A stretch of DNA of 64,000 nt, taken from NCBI GenBank assembly GCA_031119395.1, contig JAVHYA010000021.1, positions 1-64,000 on the forward strand. Direction: 5' to 3'. This stretch comes from Pseudomonadota bacterium (lineage in GTDB: Bacteria > Pseudomonadota > Gammaproteobacteria > Burkholderiales > Burkholderiaceae_C). This document shows positions 33,403 through 41,938 of the stretch, in pieces; position 1 is the first letter of the stretch, and each line of letters opens with the position of its first letter. The notes under the pieces are model-generated. The model did not search any database. It had not been told where the DNA came from and saw nothing but the letters and a program-made list of their open reading frames with translations. A program made the translations under genes and the position numbers.

Positions 33403-34383
33403 CTATTGTGCCGTTGGCAGCCAATGCACGCTGAAGAGGCGATCGGGGTCGGTCCACACCGGCCCGATGCCGAAGCCGGCGCGCACCGCCAGCGCCCGCA
33501 GACCATCGATGGTGAACTTGTGCGAGTTCTCGGTGTGGATGGCCTCGCCTTCCTCGAAGGCATGGCGCTGCCCGTGCAGCGTGACGGCCTGGGCGCGGCG
33601 GCTGACCAGGTGCATCTCGATGCGGCGCAGCGGGGCGTTGTAGAAGGCCGCATGGTCGAAGCCGTCGAGGTCGAAGTCCGTGCCCAGCTCCGCGTTGGCG
33701 CGCGCCAGCAGGTTGAGGTTGAAGGCCGCCGTCACGCCTTGCGCGTCGTTGTAGGCCGCGTGCAGCAGCGCGGGGCGCTTGACCAGGTCGACGCCCAGCA
33801 GCAGCCCGCCGCCGCGCAGCAGGCGCGCGGCCTGCTGCAGGAAGGCCAGGGCCTCGTCGGGATCGAAGTTGCCCAGGGTCGAACCGGGGAAGAAGCCGAC
33901 CCGCCGCCCGGCACCTTCCAGCTTCGGCGGCAGCGCGAAGGGCCGCGTGTAGTCGGCCACGATGGGCTGGACCGCGAGGCCGGGGTAGTCGGCGCGCAGG
34001 GCGTCCGCGGCAGCCTCGAGGTGCTCGCCCGAGATGTCGATGGGCAGGTAGCGCTGCGGCGACTGCAGGGCATCGAGCAGCAGCCGCACCTTGACCAGCG
34101 AACCGGCGCCGAACTCGACGATCTCGGCGCGCGGGCCGATCTGCGCGGCGATCTCGCCGGCACGCTGGGTGAGGATGCCGAGCTCGGTGCGCGTCGGGTA
34201 GTACTCGGGCAGGTCGCAGATGCGGTCGAACAGCTGCGAGCCGCGCACGTCGTAGAAGTACTTGGGCGAGATGCGGCGCGGCCGCTCGGCCAGCGCACGG
34301 GCGAGGTCGTGGCCGAAGGCGCAGTCGGTGTCGGCGGCGCAGTCGCGCTCGGCGGCGCTGGAGGAATGGGAAGGAGGTGCCAT
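33403..34383 (-). CDS. egtD: Ergothioneine biosynthesis L-histidine N-methyltransferase EgtD
   Basis: SAM-dependent enzyme converting histidine to hercynine, 326 residues. EFGAGSLVKVRLLLDAL binds SAM, YLPIDISGEHLE and FFPGSTLGNFDPDEA are the family blocks, and TENSHKFTIDGLRALA closes the DUF2260 domain. It is the step after which EgtB adds the sulfur. The gene follows egtB on the same strand (35-base gap), giving a compact two-gene operon. No egtC or egtE is present in the window. Confidence 0.92.
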   Translation of the reverse strand: MAPPSHSSSAAERDCAADTDCAFGHDLARALAERPRRISPKYFYDVRGSQLFDRICDLPEYYPTRTELGILTQRAGEIAAQIGPRAEIVEFGAGSLVKVRLLLDALQSPQRYLPIDISGEHLEAAADALRADYPGLAVQPIVADYTRPFALPPKLEGAGRRVGFFPGSTLGNFDPDEALAFLQQAARLLRGGGLLLGVDLVKRPALLHAAYNDAQGVTAAFNLNLLARANAELGTDFDLDGFDHAAFYNAPLRRIEMHLVSRRAQAVTLHGQRHAFEEGEAIHTENSHKFTIDGLRALAVRAGFGIGPVWTDPDRLFSVHWLPTAQ

Positions 34384-34418
34384 CGTCGGGTGGGGTGTAC
34401 GGGGTGGATGGAAAGCGT

Positions 34419-35678
34419 TCAGCGCGCGAGGCGCAGTCCTGTGAACTGCCAGCGCGCGGCAGGCGGGAAGAAGTTGCGGTACGTGGGGCGCGTGTGGCCC
34501 TCGGGCGTGGCCTGGCTGCCGCCGCGCAGCACCACTTGCCCCACCATGAACTTGCCGTTGTATTCGGCCGCCACCCCCGGCAGCGGGCGAAAGCCCGGGT
34601 ACGGGTCGTAGGAGGAGCGGGTCCACTGCCACACGTGGCCCGTGAGCTGGGTGATCCCCGGCAGCGCACTCGCGGCCTCCCACTCGAATTCGGTCGGCAG
34701 GCGCGCGCCTGCCCATTCCGCATACGCCGCCGCCTCGTAGAAGCTCAGCTGCGAGACCGGCGCCTCCGCCTCGAGCGGCCGCACGCCATGCAGCCCGAAG
34801 ACGTGCCAGCCACCGCCATGGCCCGACGAGAGGTGCGCCAGGCGCGGATCGTCGGGTGCCAGCCAGTACGCGGGGTGCTGCCAGCCCTGGGCCTGCACGG
34901 CCGCCCAGCCGTCGGACAGCCAGAGCTCGGGCCGGCGATAGCCGCCGTCGGCGATGAACTGCGCGAACTCGCCGCAGTTGACCAGCCGGTCCTGCACCGA
35001 GAAGGCCGGCACCAGCGCGGTGTGGCGCGGCCCTTCGTTGTCGAAGGCGAACCCCTCGCCACCATGGCCGACCTCGACCGGCCCGCCCGGGTGCGCCAGC
35101 CACTGCGCGGCCGGTGCCTGCGTGGCCAGCCGCAGTGCGGGCTGGGCCGTGCTGCGGTACGCCGGCAGCAACGGGTTGCACGAGAAGGCGTGGAGGATGT
35201 CGGTGAGCAGCAGTTCCTGGTGCTGCTGCTCGTGGTGCAGGCCCAGGGTGACGATGGGCTCGATGGCCGCGAGTCCCGCCGCATCGGCCGAGGCCAGCAG
35301 CGACTCCACGGCCGCGTCGACGTGCTCGCGATAGGCCATCACCTCGTCCAGCGAGGGCCGCGTCAGCAGGCCGCGCTGCGGCCGTGGATGGCGGGGGCCG
35401 AGCGCCTCGTAGTAGGAGTTGAAGAGGTAGTGGAAGCGCCGGTCGAAGGCGCGGTAGCCCGTGGCATGGCGCTCCAGCAGCACCGTCTCGAAGAACCAGG
35501 TGGTGTGCGCGAGGTGCCACTTGGTCGGGCTGGCATCGGGCATCGACTGGATGCACTGGTCCTCGGGCGACAGTGGTGCGGCCAAGGCCAGGCTGTGGGC
35601 GCGAACGGCACGAAAACGCTCGTGCAGGCCGCTGGCGTCGCATGCGGCGGCGCACGCGACCGGAGTGGGTGTTGTCAT
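34419..35678 (-). CDS. egtB: Ergothioneine biosynthesis sulfoxide synthase EgtB
   Basis: Non-haem iron enzyme that joins hercynine with a thiol (cysteine or gamma-glutamylcysteine) to the sulfoxide intermediate, 419 residues. The DinB-like domain carries the first iron His in WHLAHTTWFFE and HEQQHQE (H-x3-H-x-E); the C-terminal formylglycine-enzyme-like domain begins near 190 and shows WEWTSNP-like LTGHVWQWTRSSY and RGGSQATPEGHTRPTYRNFF. GGAG lies 5-6 bases before the ATG at 35678. It is the first gene of the operon with egtD. Confidence 0.92.
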   Translation of the reverse strand: MTTPTPVACAAACDASGLHERFRAVRAHSLALAAPLSPEDQCIQSMPDASPTKWHLAHTTWFFETVLLERHATGYRAFDRRFHYLFNSYYEALGPRHPRPQRGLLTRPSLDEVMAYREHVDAAVESLLASADAAGLAAIEPIVTLGLHHEQQHQELLLTDILHAFSCNPLLPAYRSTAQPALRLATQAPAAQWLAHPGGPVEVGHGGEGFAFDNEGPRHTALVPAFSVQDRLVNCGEFAQFIADGGYRRPELWLSDGWAAVQAQGWQHPAYWLAPDDPRLAHLSSGHGGGWHVFGLHGVRPLEAEAPVSQLSFYEAAAYAEWAGARLPTEFEWEAASALPGITQLTGHVWQWTRSSYDPYPGFRPLPGVAAEYNGKFMVGQVVLRGGSQATPEGHTRPTYRNFFPPAARWQFTGLRLAR

Positions 35679-35838
35679 AGATCTCCTTGAGCCCGGTTTT
35701 TTTAAGTGTTGGCGGGGGGCGACCGGCGTAGGACGAGAAGCCGCACTCTGCCCGCTGTGCGCGACGCGTCGCCCGGCCCCGGCTGGCCGTCCCCACCGGC
35801 CGCGCGGTTTTCCGTGGCCGGCCTGCCCATAATGCCGC

Positions 35839-37203
35839 ATGAGCGATCCGTCCTCCAAGCCGCCGGGCGATCCGGCACCGCGCCCCCGGGTGGTCATCGT
35901 GGGTTGCGGCTTCGGCGGGCTCGAAGCCGCGCGCAAGCTGGTCGGCCACGAGGTCGACGTGACGGTCGTCGAGAAGACCAACCACCACCTCTTCCAGCCC
36001 CTGCTCTACCAGGTGGCCACCGCCGGCCTGGCCGCGCCATCGATCGCGGCACCGGCGCGCCAGCTCTTCCGCGGCGACGAGAACGTCACCACGCTGCTCG
36101 GCGAGGTCGCGGGCATCGATGCCGCGGCGCGCCGGGTGCACCTGGCGGACGGCCTGGCGCTGCCCTACGACCACCTGATCGTCGCCGCGGGCGCCACGCA
36201 CAGCTACTTCGGCAACGACCAGTGGGCCCCGCTCGCACCCGGACTCAAGACGCTGGCCGACGCCTTCGACATCCGCCGCCGCGTGCTGATGGCCTTCGAG
36301 ATGGCCGAGCTCGAAGCCGATCCGGTGCGGCGCAAGGCCTGGATGACCTTCGTGGTGATCGGCGCCGGCCCCACGGGTGTCGAGATGGCCGGCACGCTGG
36401 CCGAAATCGCGCGCCACACGCTGTCGGGCGAGTTCCGCCACATCGTGCCGGCCGACGCCGAGGTGCTGCTGGTCGAGGGCGGCCCGCGCGTGCTGCAGGC
36501 CATGCCCGAATCGCTGAGCCAGCGTGCCAGGGAACAGTTGGAGAAGCTCGGCGTGCAGGTGCGGCTGAACGCCATGGTCACGCACATCGACGCCTCGGGC
36601 CTGGAGGTCAAATTGGCCGGCGGCGCAGACGGGGCGGGCGCGACCAGCTATCGAATCGATAGCAACTGCATCGTCTGGGCCGCCGGCGTCGCCGCCTCGC
36701 CCCTGGGCCGCCTGGTGGCGGCCGCGACGGGCGCCGAGACCGACCGCCCCGGCCGCGTCAAGGTCGAGCCCGACCTCAGCCTGCCCGGCCACCCGGAGAT
36801 CAGCGTCGTCGGCGACCTGGCGGCCGCCATGAGCCACGTGCCGGGACAGCCGCCGCGGCCCGTGCCCGGCGTGTCGCCCGGCGCCAAGCAGATGGGCCGC
36901 ACCGCCGCCGAGAACGTGCTGCGCCGCATCGCCGGCCAGCCCACCCGGCCCTTTCGCTACCGCGACTACGGCAACCTCGCCACCATCGGCCGCAACGCCG
37001 CGGTGGTCGACCTGCCCACCCCCTTCGGCCCACTGCGCTTCTCGGGCCGCATGGCGTGGTGGTTCTGGCTCTTCGTGCACATCTACTTCCTCATCGGCTT
37101 TCGCAACCGGCTGATCGTGCTCATGGACTGGGCGAGCGCCTACCTGAGCTTCCGGCGCAATGCGCGGGTGGTGGCGGATGTGAAGGGGACGGGGGAGTCG
37201 TAG
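35839..37203 (+). CDS. Type II NADH dehydrogenase-like FAD oxidoreductase
   Basis: Single-subunit NADH:quinone oxidoreductase of the NDH-2 family, 454 residues. FAD site VGCGFGGLEA at 21-30, NADH site VIGAGPTGVE near 173-182, the FQPLLYQVATAGL loop, and a C-terminal membrane-anchoring region with WWFWLFVHIYFLIGF. It should feed electrons to ubiquinone without pumping protons. Residues about 256-276 are encoded by a dispersed repeat inserted in frame (see repeat copy 7). ATG at 35839. Confidence 0.88.
   Translation: MSDPSSKPPGDPAPRPRVVIVGCGFGGLEAARKLVGHEVDVTVVEKTNHHLFQPLLYQVATAGLAAPSIAAPARQLFRGDENVTTLLGEVAGIDAAARRVHLADGLALPYDHLIVAAGATHSYFGNDQWAPLAPGLKTLADAFDIRRRVLMAFEMAELEADPVRRKAWMTFVVIGAGPTGVEMAGTLAEIARHTLSGEFRHIVPADAEVLLVEGGPRVLQAMPESLSQRAREQLEKLGVQVRLNAMVTHIDASGLEVKLAGGADGAGATSYRIDSNCIVWAAGVAASPLGRLVAAATGAETDRPGRVKVEPDLSLPGHPEISVVGDLAAAMSHVPGQPPRPVPGVSPGAKQMGRTAAENVLRRIAGQPTRPFRYRDYGNLATIGRNAAVVDLPTPFGPLRFSGRMAWWFWLFVHIYFLIGFRNRLIVLMDWASAYLSFRRNARVVADVKGTGES
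36605..36665 (-). repeat. Dispersed GATAGC/GCGCCC repeat, copy 7 (inside NDH-2 gene)
   Basis: Reading the minus strand: TTGCTATCGATTCGATAGC, TGGTCGCGCCCGCCCCGTC, TGCGCCGCCGGCC, AATTTGACC. It lies wholly in the reading frame of the NADH dehydrogenase gene, keeping it open. Confidence 0.8.
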
Positions 37204-37225
37204 CGTGGAGGCGCGCCGTCGGCGC

Positions 37226-37663
37226 TCATCGACTTGAATTCTTCAGGCGCTCCAACAAGAGTCCTGCGCGCTCGGCCTCGGCGATCAGGCCCGGCAACAC
37301 GTTCGCGAAATCCGCGTGCGCCAGCAGCTGCGCGAATGCGGCGCCCACCGCCTCCTTCAGGTCTGTCGGGGCCTTGGCCATTTCATCGTCGAGTGGCTTG
37401 TGCACCCATCGGCAGATGACGTCGCTGCTGGCATCGCGTGCAAAGCCGCGCCGCTCGACCTGCTCTTCGATCCGGCTAAAGCTCAGCCAATCCGCGTTCA
37501 CGACGGCATCCACGTCGCGCGTGGCGCGCACGCTGTCGGCCAGTGGGTCGGTCACCAGCAGCCCCGCCACGGCGCCGCCCACGAAGACGACCTGCTCGCG
37601 CAGTTCGCCGAGCGCCTCGGCGATGCGGCGAAGGTGCGGCAGGTTCGGATCATCCGCGCGCAT
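37226..37663 (-). pseudogene. Internally deleted AbiEii-like nucleotidyltransferase
   Basis: A 145-residue remnant of a nucleotidyltransferase of the AbiEii/DUF1814 type. The N-terminal half has VFVGGAVAGLL (GG at 29-30) and RATRDVDAVV (D50, D52), but after CRW near residue 86 the sequence jumps to a helical tail (LDDEMAKAPTDLKEAVGAAF) that in full-length members stands about 100 or more residues later. The third metal ligand region is missing, so catalysis is unlikely. It overlaps the start of the upstream regulator-like gene by 14 bases, in the order usual for these pairs. Frame is intact, so it may still be expressed. Confidence 0.6.
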
Positions 37664-38195
37664 CGGCGTCTTCCGGTTCCTCAGTCAGCGCGGCCTGCAT
37701 GAACTGGGCGGCCAGGGTCCGCTCGCGGGCGCGCCCCGCCCGGAGCGCGTCCAGCAAAGCCAGCAGGCGATGCAATGCCGGGTCGGCCAGGGCCGCGTGC
37801 GGCGCCGTCCGGTACAGCGGCGACAAGGTGGGCCCCTTGGCGCCGCCTGCGGGGTGCGCCCACACCGGGGTGTCGCCCGGCGCGGCAGTGATCTTCCCGA
37901 CCAACGGCTCGGCACCGTAGGACGTGAGTACGCCACGCTTTGCCGGCCCCAGCGTGGCCGGCCAGACGTAGCGCACGCCGTGCAACACGAATTCCAGCAG
38001 ATTGGGCCGTACCGGTGACCATTCGCCGCGTGCCGGCGCGACGGCCAACCCACTGGCCACGGCCCGCCGAACGCAGGCATGCGCCTCCGAGGCGCTCATG
38101 GACAGCGCCCCGCCCAGCGAGGCATAGGTCCAGCGTTGCGGCGGGTGGGCAGCCACCTTCAACAGCACCAGCAGATCTTGAGGTTTGAGCTCCAT
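37650..38195 (-). CDS. Winged-helix protein paired with the nucleotidyltransferase
   Basis: A 181-residue protein with an N-terminal winged helix (ELKPQDLLVLLKVAAHPPQR and MSASEAHACVRRAVASGLA), a middle beta-rich part and a C-terminal helix (LYRTAPHAALADPALHRLLA). Together with the nucleotidyltransferase it resembles an antitoxin-like/toxin-like pair in layout; I infer that from arrangement only. The start could be the ATG at 38195 or the one four codons upstream at 38207. A palindrome ATTCGCGAAT at 38215-38224 lies just upstream as a candidate autoregulatory site. Confidence 0.65.
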   Translation of the reverse strand: MELKPQDLLVLLKVAAHPPQRWTYASLGGALSMSASEAHACVRRAVASGLAVAPARGEWSPVRPNLLEFVLHGVRYVWPATLGPAKRGVLTSYGAEPLVGKITAAPGDTPVWAHPAGGAKGPTLSPLYRTAPHAALADPALHRLLALLDALRAGRARERTLAAQFMQAALTEEPEDADARG

Positions 38196-38214
38196 GCAGG
38201 GAGCCATATTCTCT

Positions 38215-38224
38215 ATTCGCGAAT
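38215..38224. promoter_or_regulatory. Palindrome ATTCGCGAAT upstream of the winged-helix gene
   Basis: A 10-bp perfect palindrome with a following ATTGCGGA that repeats half of it. Position 8-20 bases before the possible starts suits a repressor site of the winged-helix protein. Confidence 0.4.
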
Positions 38225-38348
38225 TGCGGATATCACCGAAGCCAACAGGAATGGCAAGGGGGTGCTGCACCCCCGACCTGGTGGACTGCACCACCGGCCG
38301 ACCGCTTGAAACAAGGCGCCGTGTCGTCGGCGCGTCCTGTATCGGCAA

Positions 38349-38364
38349 GGCATATCGATATGCC
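38349..38364. promoter_or_regulatory. Perfect 16-bp palindrome GGCATATCGATATGCC
   Basis: Located 76-91 bases before the Bug protein gene in a gap without genes. No regulator is coded beside it except the winged-helix protein. A G5TGC/GCAC5 hairpin lies upstream at 38258-38274. Confidence 0.35.
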
Positions 38365-38439
38365 CCGATCTTCGTTGGCTACGAGCATCCGGGCTTCCAC
38401 AATGCGGCCCCGGCCACGACGTGCTGCCGCGAAACAACC

Positions 38440-39402
38440 ATGCGCAAACGCAGCTTCCTGCTCTCTTCACTTTGCCTTCTGGCCGCCACCGCGGCGCAGG
38501 CGCAGACTTTTCCGAACGGCCCCGTGCGGCTGATCGTGCTCAACGTGGCGGGCAGCCCGCCCGACCTGCTCGCGCGGCGCCTGGGCGCCAAGCTGGCGGC
38601 GGAATGGAAGTCGCCCGTCGTGGTCGAGAACAGGCCCGGCGCGGGCGGCGCCATCGCGGCCGACGCGGTGGCCAAGGCGGCGCCCGACGGGAAGACGCTG
38701 CTGGTCGGCGCCGACGGCCCGATCACCATCCTCCCCGCCCTGGGCGCCACGCTGCCCTACGACGCGCAGCGCGACCTGGCGCCTGTGGCCGCGCTCGGCG
38801 AGACGGACTTCGTGCTGGTGACGCATCCCGGCACGGGCTGGCGCACGCTGGCCGACTTCGTGCGCGCGGCCAAGGCGCGCCCCGGGCAGTTGAACTACGC
38901 CTCGGGCGGCAATGGCAGCCCCCAGCAGCTGGCGGCCGAACTGCTCAAGCAGCGCGCCGGCATCTACGTCACGCACATCCCCTACCGCGCCGCTCCCGCG
39001 GGACTGCAGGACGTGCTGGCGGGCCGCATCGACGCCATGTTCATCGCCGTCGGCGCCGCGCTGCCCCAGATCCAGGCCGGGCGCCTGGTGCCACTGGCCA
39101 GCGGCGGCGCGCGCCGCCACCCGCTGCTGCCGAACACCCCCGCGCTCGCCGAAAGCTATCCCGATTTGCGCGCAGGCACCTGGTTCGGGTTGTTCGCACC
39201 CGCTGCCACACCGCCCGCGACACTGCGGCTGATCGAGGCGGCCAGCACGCAGGCCCTGGCGGACCCGGCACTGCGCGCGGAATTCGCGGCGCAAGGCGTC
39301 GACATCACGGGCGAGCCGGGCGCTTCGTTGCGCACACGGGTGCATTCGGAGTCGGCGCGCTTCGCCGCGCTGGCCAGGGCCACGGGCATCCGGCCCGACT
39401 GA
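38440..39402 (+). CDS. Bug-family tripartite tricarboxylate transporter receptor
   Basis: Periplasmic solute-binding protein of the TctC/Bug family, 320 residues. Signal peptide with ATAAQAQ at 15-21, then the family strands PVRLIVLNVAGSPPD, VVVENRPGAGGAIAADAVAK, PDGKTLLVGADG and LNYASGGNGSPQQLAAELLK. These receptors bind carboxylates such as succinate, nicotinate or glutamate; specificity is not readable. There are no tctA or tctB genes beside it, as is common for Bug proteins in this group. Confidence 0.88.
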   Translation: MRKRSFLLSSLCLLAATAAQAQTFPNGPVRLIVLNVAGSPPDLLARRLGAKLAAEWKSPVVVENRPGAGGAIAADAVAKAAPDGKTLLVGADGPITILPALGATLPYDAQRDLAPVAALGETDFVLVTHPGTGWRTLADFVRAAKARPGQLNYASGGNGSPQQLAAELLKQRAGIYVTHIPYRAAPAGLQDVLAGRIDAMFIAVGAALPQIQAGRLVPLASGGARRHPLLPNTPALAESYPDLRAGTWFGLFAPAATPPATLRLIEAASTQALADPALRAEFAAQGVDITGEPGASLRTRVHSESARFAALARATGIRPD

Positions 39403-39404
39403 TA

Positions 39405-39427
39405 CGCACGCGGGCCGGCCGCGTGCG
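39405..39427. terminator. Hairpin between converging genes
   Basis: A 9-bp stem CGCACGCGG/CCGCGTGCG with GCCGG loop lies between the Bug gene and the acyl-CoA ligase gene, which converge. There is no T-run, so it may be a bidirectional pause or terminator. Confidence 0.4.
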
Positions 39428-39435
39428 CGAACGGA

Positions 39436-41154
39436 TCAACCGGCCTTGGCCTTGGCGCCGTCCTCCGCCTCCTGCAGCAGCCGCCACATGACCTTGCCGC
39501 TCCCGCTCTTGGGCAGCGCATCGAGGAACTGCACCTGCCGCGGCACCTTGTAGGCGGCCATGTTCTCGCGGCACCAGGCGATGATGTCCTCGGCCTTGGT
39601 GTCCTTGTGCGTGGGGCGCAGCACGACCATGGCCTTGACCGATTCGCCGCGGTAGGCGTCCTTGGTGGAGATGACGCAGGCCTCCTGGACCGCCGGGTGC
39701 CTGAACATCAGCAGCTCGACCTCGGCCGGCCAGACCTTGAAGCCGCTGGCGTTGATCATGCGCTTGAGGCGGTCGGTGATGAAGAAGTAGCCCTCCTCGT
39801 CCATGCGGCCCATGTCGCCCGAACGGAAGAAGCGCTTGCCCTCGAATTCGATGAAGGCCGCCGCGGTGGCGTCGGGCCGCTTCCAGTAGCCCTGGAAGAC
39901 CTGCGGGCCGTGGATGATGATCTCGCCCGATTCGCCGATAGGCAGTTCCTGCAGGGTCTCGGGGTCGACCACGCGCGCGTCGACGCCCTCGAAGGGCATG
40001 CCCAGGCACTGCTGCTTGGCATGGTCGGGCGGGTTGGCGTGCGAGGGCGCGGCGGTCTCGGTCAGGCCGTAGCCTTCCTGGTAGCTCAGGCCGAACTCTT
40101 CGAGCAGGCGCTGCGCCACGGCCTGCGGCATGGCGGCCCCGCCACCGCCGATGTAGATGAGGCTCGACAGGTCGTAGTTCTTGAAGTTCGGGCTGGCCAT
40201 GAGGTCGATGACCATCGTGGGGATGTTGGTCCAGCTCGTGACCTTCCACTTGGAGATGAGGTGGCCGGCCACGTCGCGGTCCCAGCGCGGCATGATGATC
40301 AGGCTGGCCGAACTCAGGATGGCCGTGTGCATCATGCTCACGATGCCGGTGATGTGGAACATCGGCACCACGGCCAGCACCACCGTCTCGGCCGACGCGC
40401 AACCCCACATCTTGCCGGAGATGGCGTTGTGCATCGGGCTCGAGTGGTGGTGGATGCAGCCCTTGGGCAGGCCGGTGGTGCCGCTGGTGTAGGGCAGCAG
40501 CGCCATGTCGTCGCGGCCCACCACGTGCTCGGGCGGCGGCTCGCCGGCGGCCAGCACCTCGGTCCAGGCGTGGACCTCGCCGCCGTCGAGCGACGGCAGC
40601 GGGTGTCGCGTGAGCAGCCAGTCGCGCCATGCGTTCGCCATCGCGGGCGTGTCGGCGGCGGCCGTGTCGAAGGCGTCGGTGAACTGCGAGACGACGAGGT
40701 GCTTCAGGCCCTGCCCCGCGGGCAGCGCGTTGCTGGCCTTGGCGAGTTCGGGCGCGAGGTCGCCGGTGGTGATCGCGACCTTGGCGTCGGGGTCGGTGAT
40801 GTAGTGCTTGAGCTCCTCGGCCTTGTTCATCGGGTTGACCGGCACGACGACGGCATTGGCACGCAGGATGGCGAAATGCGCGATCACCAGCTGCGGCGTG
40901 TTCTGCATGTCGAGCACCACGCGGTCGCCACGCTGCACGCCCATCGCATGCAGGGCGCCGGCCAGCGCGTCGACCTGCGCCGCCAGCTCGCGGTACGTCG
41001 TCACGCGGTCGAAGAACACCAGCGCCGGCTTGTCCGGGTAGCGCTCGGCGGAGGTCTTGAGGTTGTGCCACAGCGAGGTGGCAGGCAGCAGGATGTCGTG
41101 CGGGATGCGCTTGGGCCAGAACTTGAAATGCGGGCGGTCGGCGGGTGTGGGCAT
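39436..41154 (-). CDS. Long- or medium-chain acyl-CoA ligase (AMP-binding)
   Basis: Adenylate-forming enzyme of 572 residues activating a carboxylic acid to its CoA thioester. YTSGTTGLPKGCIHHH is the P-loop-like A3 motif, YGLTETAAPSHA the A5, and the C-terminal GFKVWPAEVE/PKSGSGKV positions carry the K for the thioester step (LPKSGSGKVMW). The ATG at 41154 is used. It is probably a fatty or aromatic acid ligase; no neighbour gives the substrate. It is divergent from osmC. Confidence 0.88.
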   Translation of the reverse strand: MPTPADRPHFKFWPKRIPHDILLPATSLWHNLKTSAERYPDKPALVFFDRVTTYRELAAQVDALAGALHAMGVQRGDRVVLDMQNTPQLVIAHFAILRANAVVVPVNPMNKAEELKHYITDPDAKVAITTGDLAPELAKASNALPAGQGLKHLVVSQFTDAFDTAAADTPAMANAWRDWLLTRHPLPSLDGGEVHAWTEVLAAGEPPPEHVVGRDDMALLPYTSGTTGLPKGCIHHHSSPMHNAISGKMWGCASAETVVLAVVPMFHITGIVSMMHTAILSSASLIIMPRWDRDVAGHLISKWKVTSWTNIPTMVIDLMASPNFKNYDLSSLIYIGGGGAAMPQAVAQRLLEEFGLSYQEGYGLTETAAPSHANPPDHAKQQCLGMPFEGVDARVVDPETLQELPIGESGEIIIHGPQVFQGYWKRPDATAAAFIEFEGKRFFRSGDMGRMDEEGYFFITDRLKRMINASGFKVWPAEVELLMFRHPAVQEACVISTKDAYRGESVKAMVVLRPTHKDTKAEDIIAWCRENMAAYKVPRQVQFLDALPKSGSGKVMWRLLQEAEDGAKAKAG

Positions 41155-41226
41155 GCAGGCTGTCTCCGGAAAGACAGCGAGGGTACGACGCGACTTCGCG
41201 CCGGCGGATGAGGAAAAGCCCCGCGT

Positions 41227-41244
41227 GCGTCACCTGCGTGACGC
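41227..41244. promoter_or_regulatory. Inverted repeat between acyl-CoA ligase and osmC
   Basis: GCGTCAC-CTGC-GTGACGC, a perfect 7-bp dyad at the middle of the divergent promoter region. It could be an operator for a TetR- or LysR-type regulator that is not in the window. Confidence 0.35.
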
Positions 41245-41370
41245 CCGACCGAACGGCCCCCGGGCACGCCGGACGCGCTGTGCGACTACAGACGCCGGCG
41301 CCACCGTGCGCGATACAGGGCTCTGGGCCCGTTTTCCGCCCCACCGCCACACGCACGAAAGGACATCGCC

Positions 41371-41811
41371 ATGGCTGCAGACAAGAAGGCTTCGGTTCAC
41401 TGGGAAGGCGCCGGCAAGGCCGGCAAGGGCGCCATCAGCACCGAGACCGGCGCGCTGAAGGACTACCCCTATGGCTTCGCCAGCCGCTTCGAGGATGACC
41501 GCACCGGCACCAACCCCGAAGAGATCATTGCCGCGGCGCACGCGGCCTGTTTCACCATGGCCTTCGCCTTCGCGGCCGAGGCCGCGGGCATCGCGGTGAA
41601 GTCGGCCGACACCAAGGCGTCGGCCCGCCTGGCCAAGGACGGCGCGGGCTTCAAGATCGACCGCATCCAGCTCGAACTGGAGGCCGAGGTGCCGGGCATC
41701 GACGACGCCAAGTTCCAGGAACTGGCCGCCGGCGCCAAGGCCGGCTGCCCGGTGTCCAAGGCGCTGGCGGGCGTGCCCGAGATCACGCTGAAGGCCACGC
41801 TCAAGGGCTGA
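41371..41811 (+). CDS. osmC: OsmC-family peroxiredoxin
   Basis: Organic hydroperoxide resistance protein of 146 residues. The redox cysteines are C60 (AAAHAACFTMA) and C126 (KAGCPVSKAL), which matches OsmC. It reduces hydroperoxides with a dithiol reductant in the cytoplasm. GAAAGGACATCGCC precedes the ATG. The start and length match family members. Repeat copy 8 lies downstream. Confidence 0.9.
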   Translation: MAADKKASVHWEGAGKAGKGAISTETGALKDYPYGFASRFEDDRTGTNPEEIIAAAHAACFTMAFAFAAEAAGIAVKSADTKASARLAKDGAGFKIDRIQLELEAEVPGIDDAKFQELAAGAKAGCPVSKALAGVPEITLKATLKG

Positions 41812-41852
41812 GCCCCCTCGTTCGCGAGGAAGACGGCGCCCTCGCGGCGTCG

Positions 41853-41921
41853 TTTGCTATCGAATCGATAGCTGCCGACGCAGGCGGGGCGGGCGCTGCA
41901 GGCCGATTCGGCTTGAAGACC
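41853..41921 (+). repeat. Dispersed GATAGC/GCGCCC repeat, copy 8
   Basis: TTTGCTATCGAATCGATAGC, then GCAGGCGGGGCGGGCGC, TGCAGGCC and GATTCGGCTTGAAGACC. This is the cleanest copy with a perfect first hairpin. It lies between osmC and the converging nitronate monooxygenase gene. Confidence 0.9.
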
Positions 41922-41938
41922 CCACCCCCGGGCACGCC

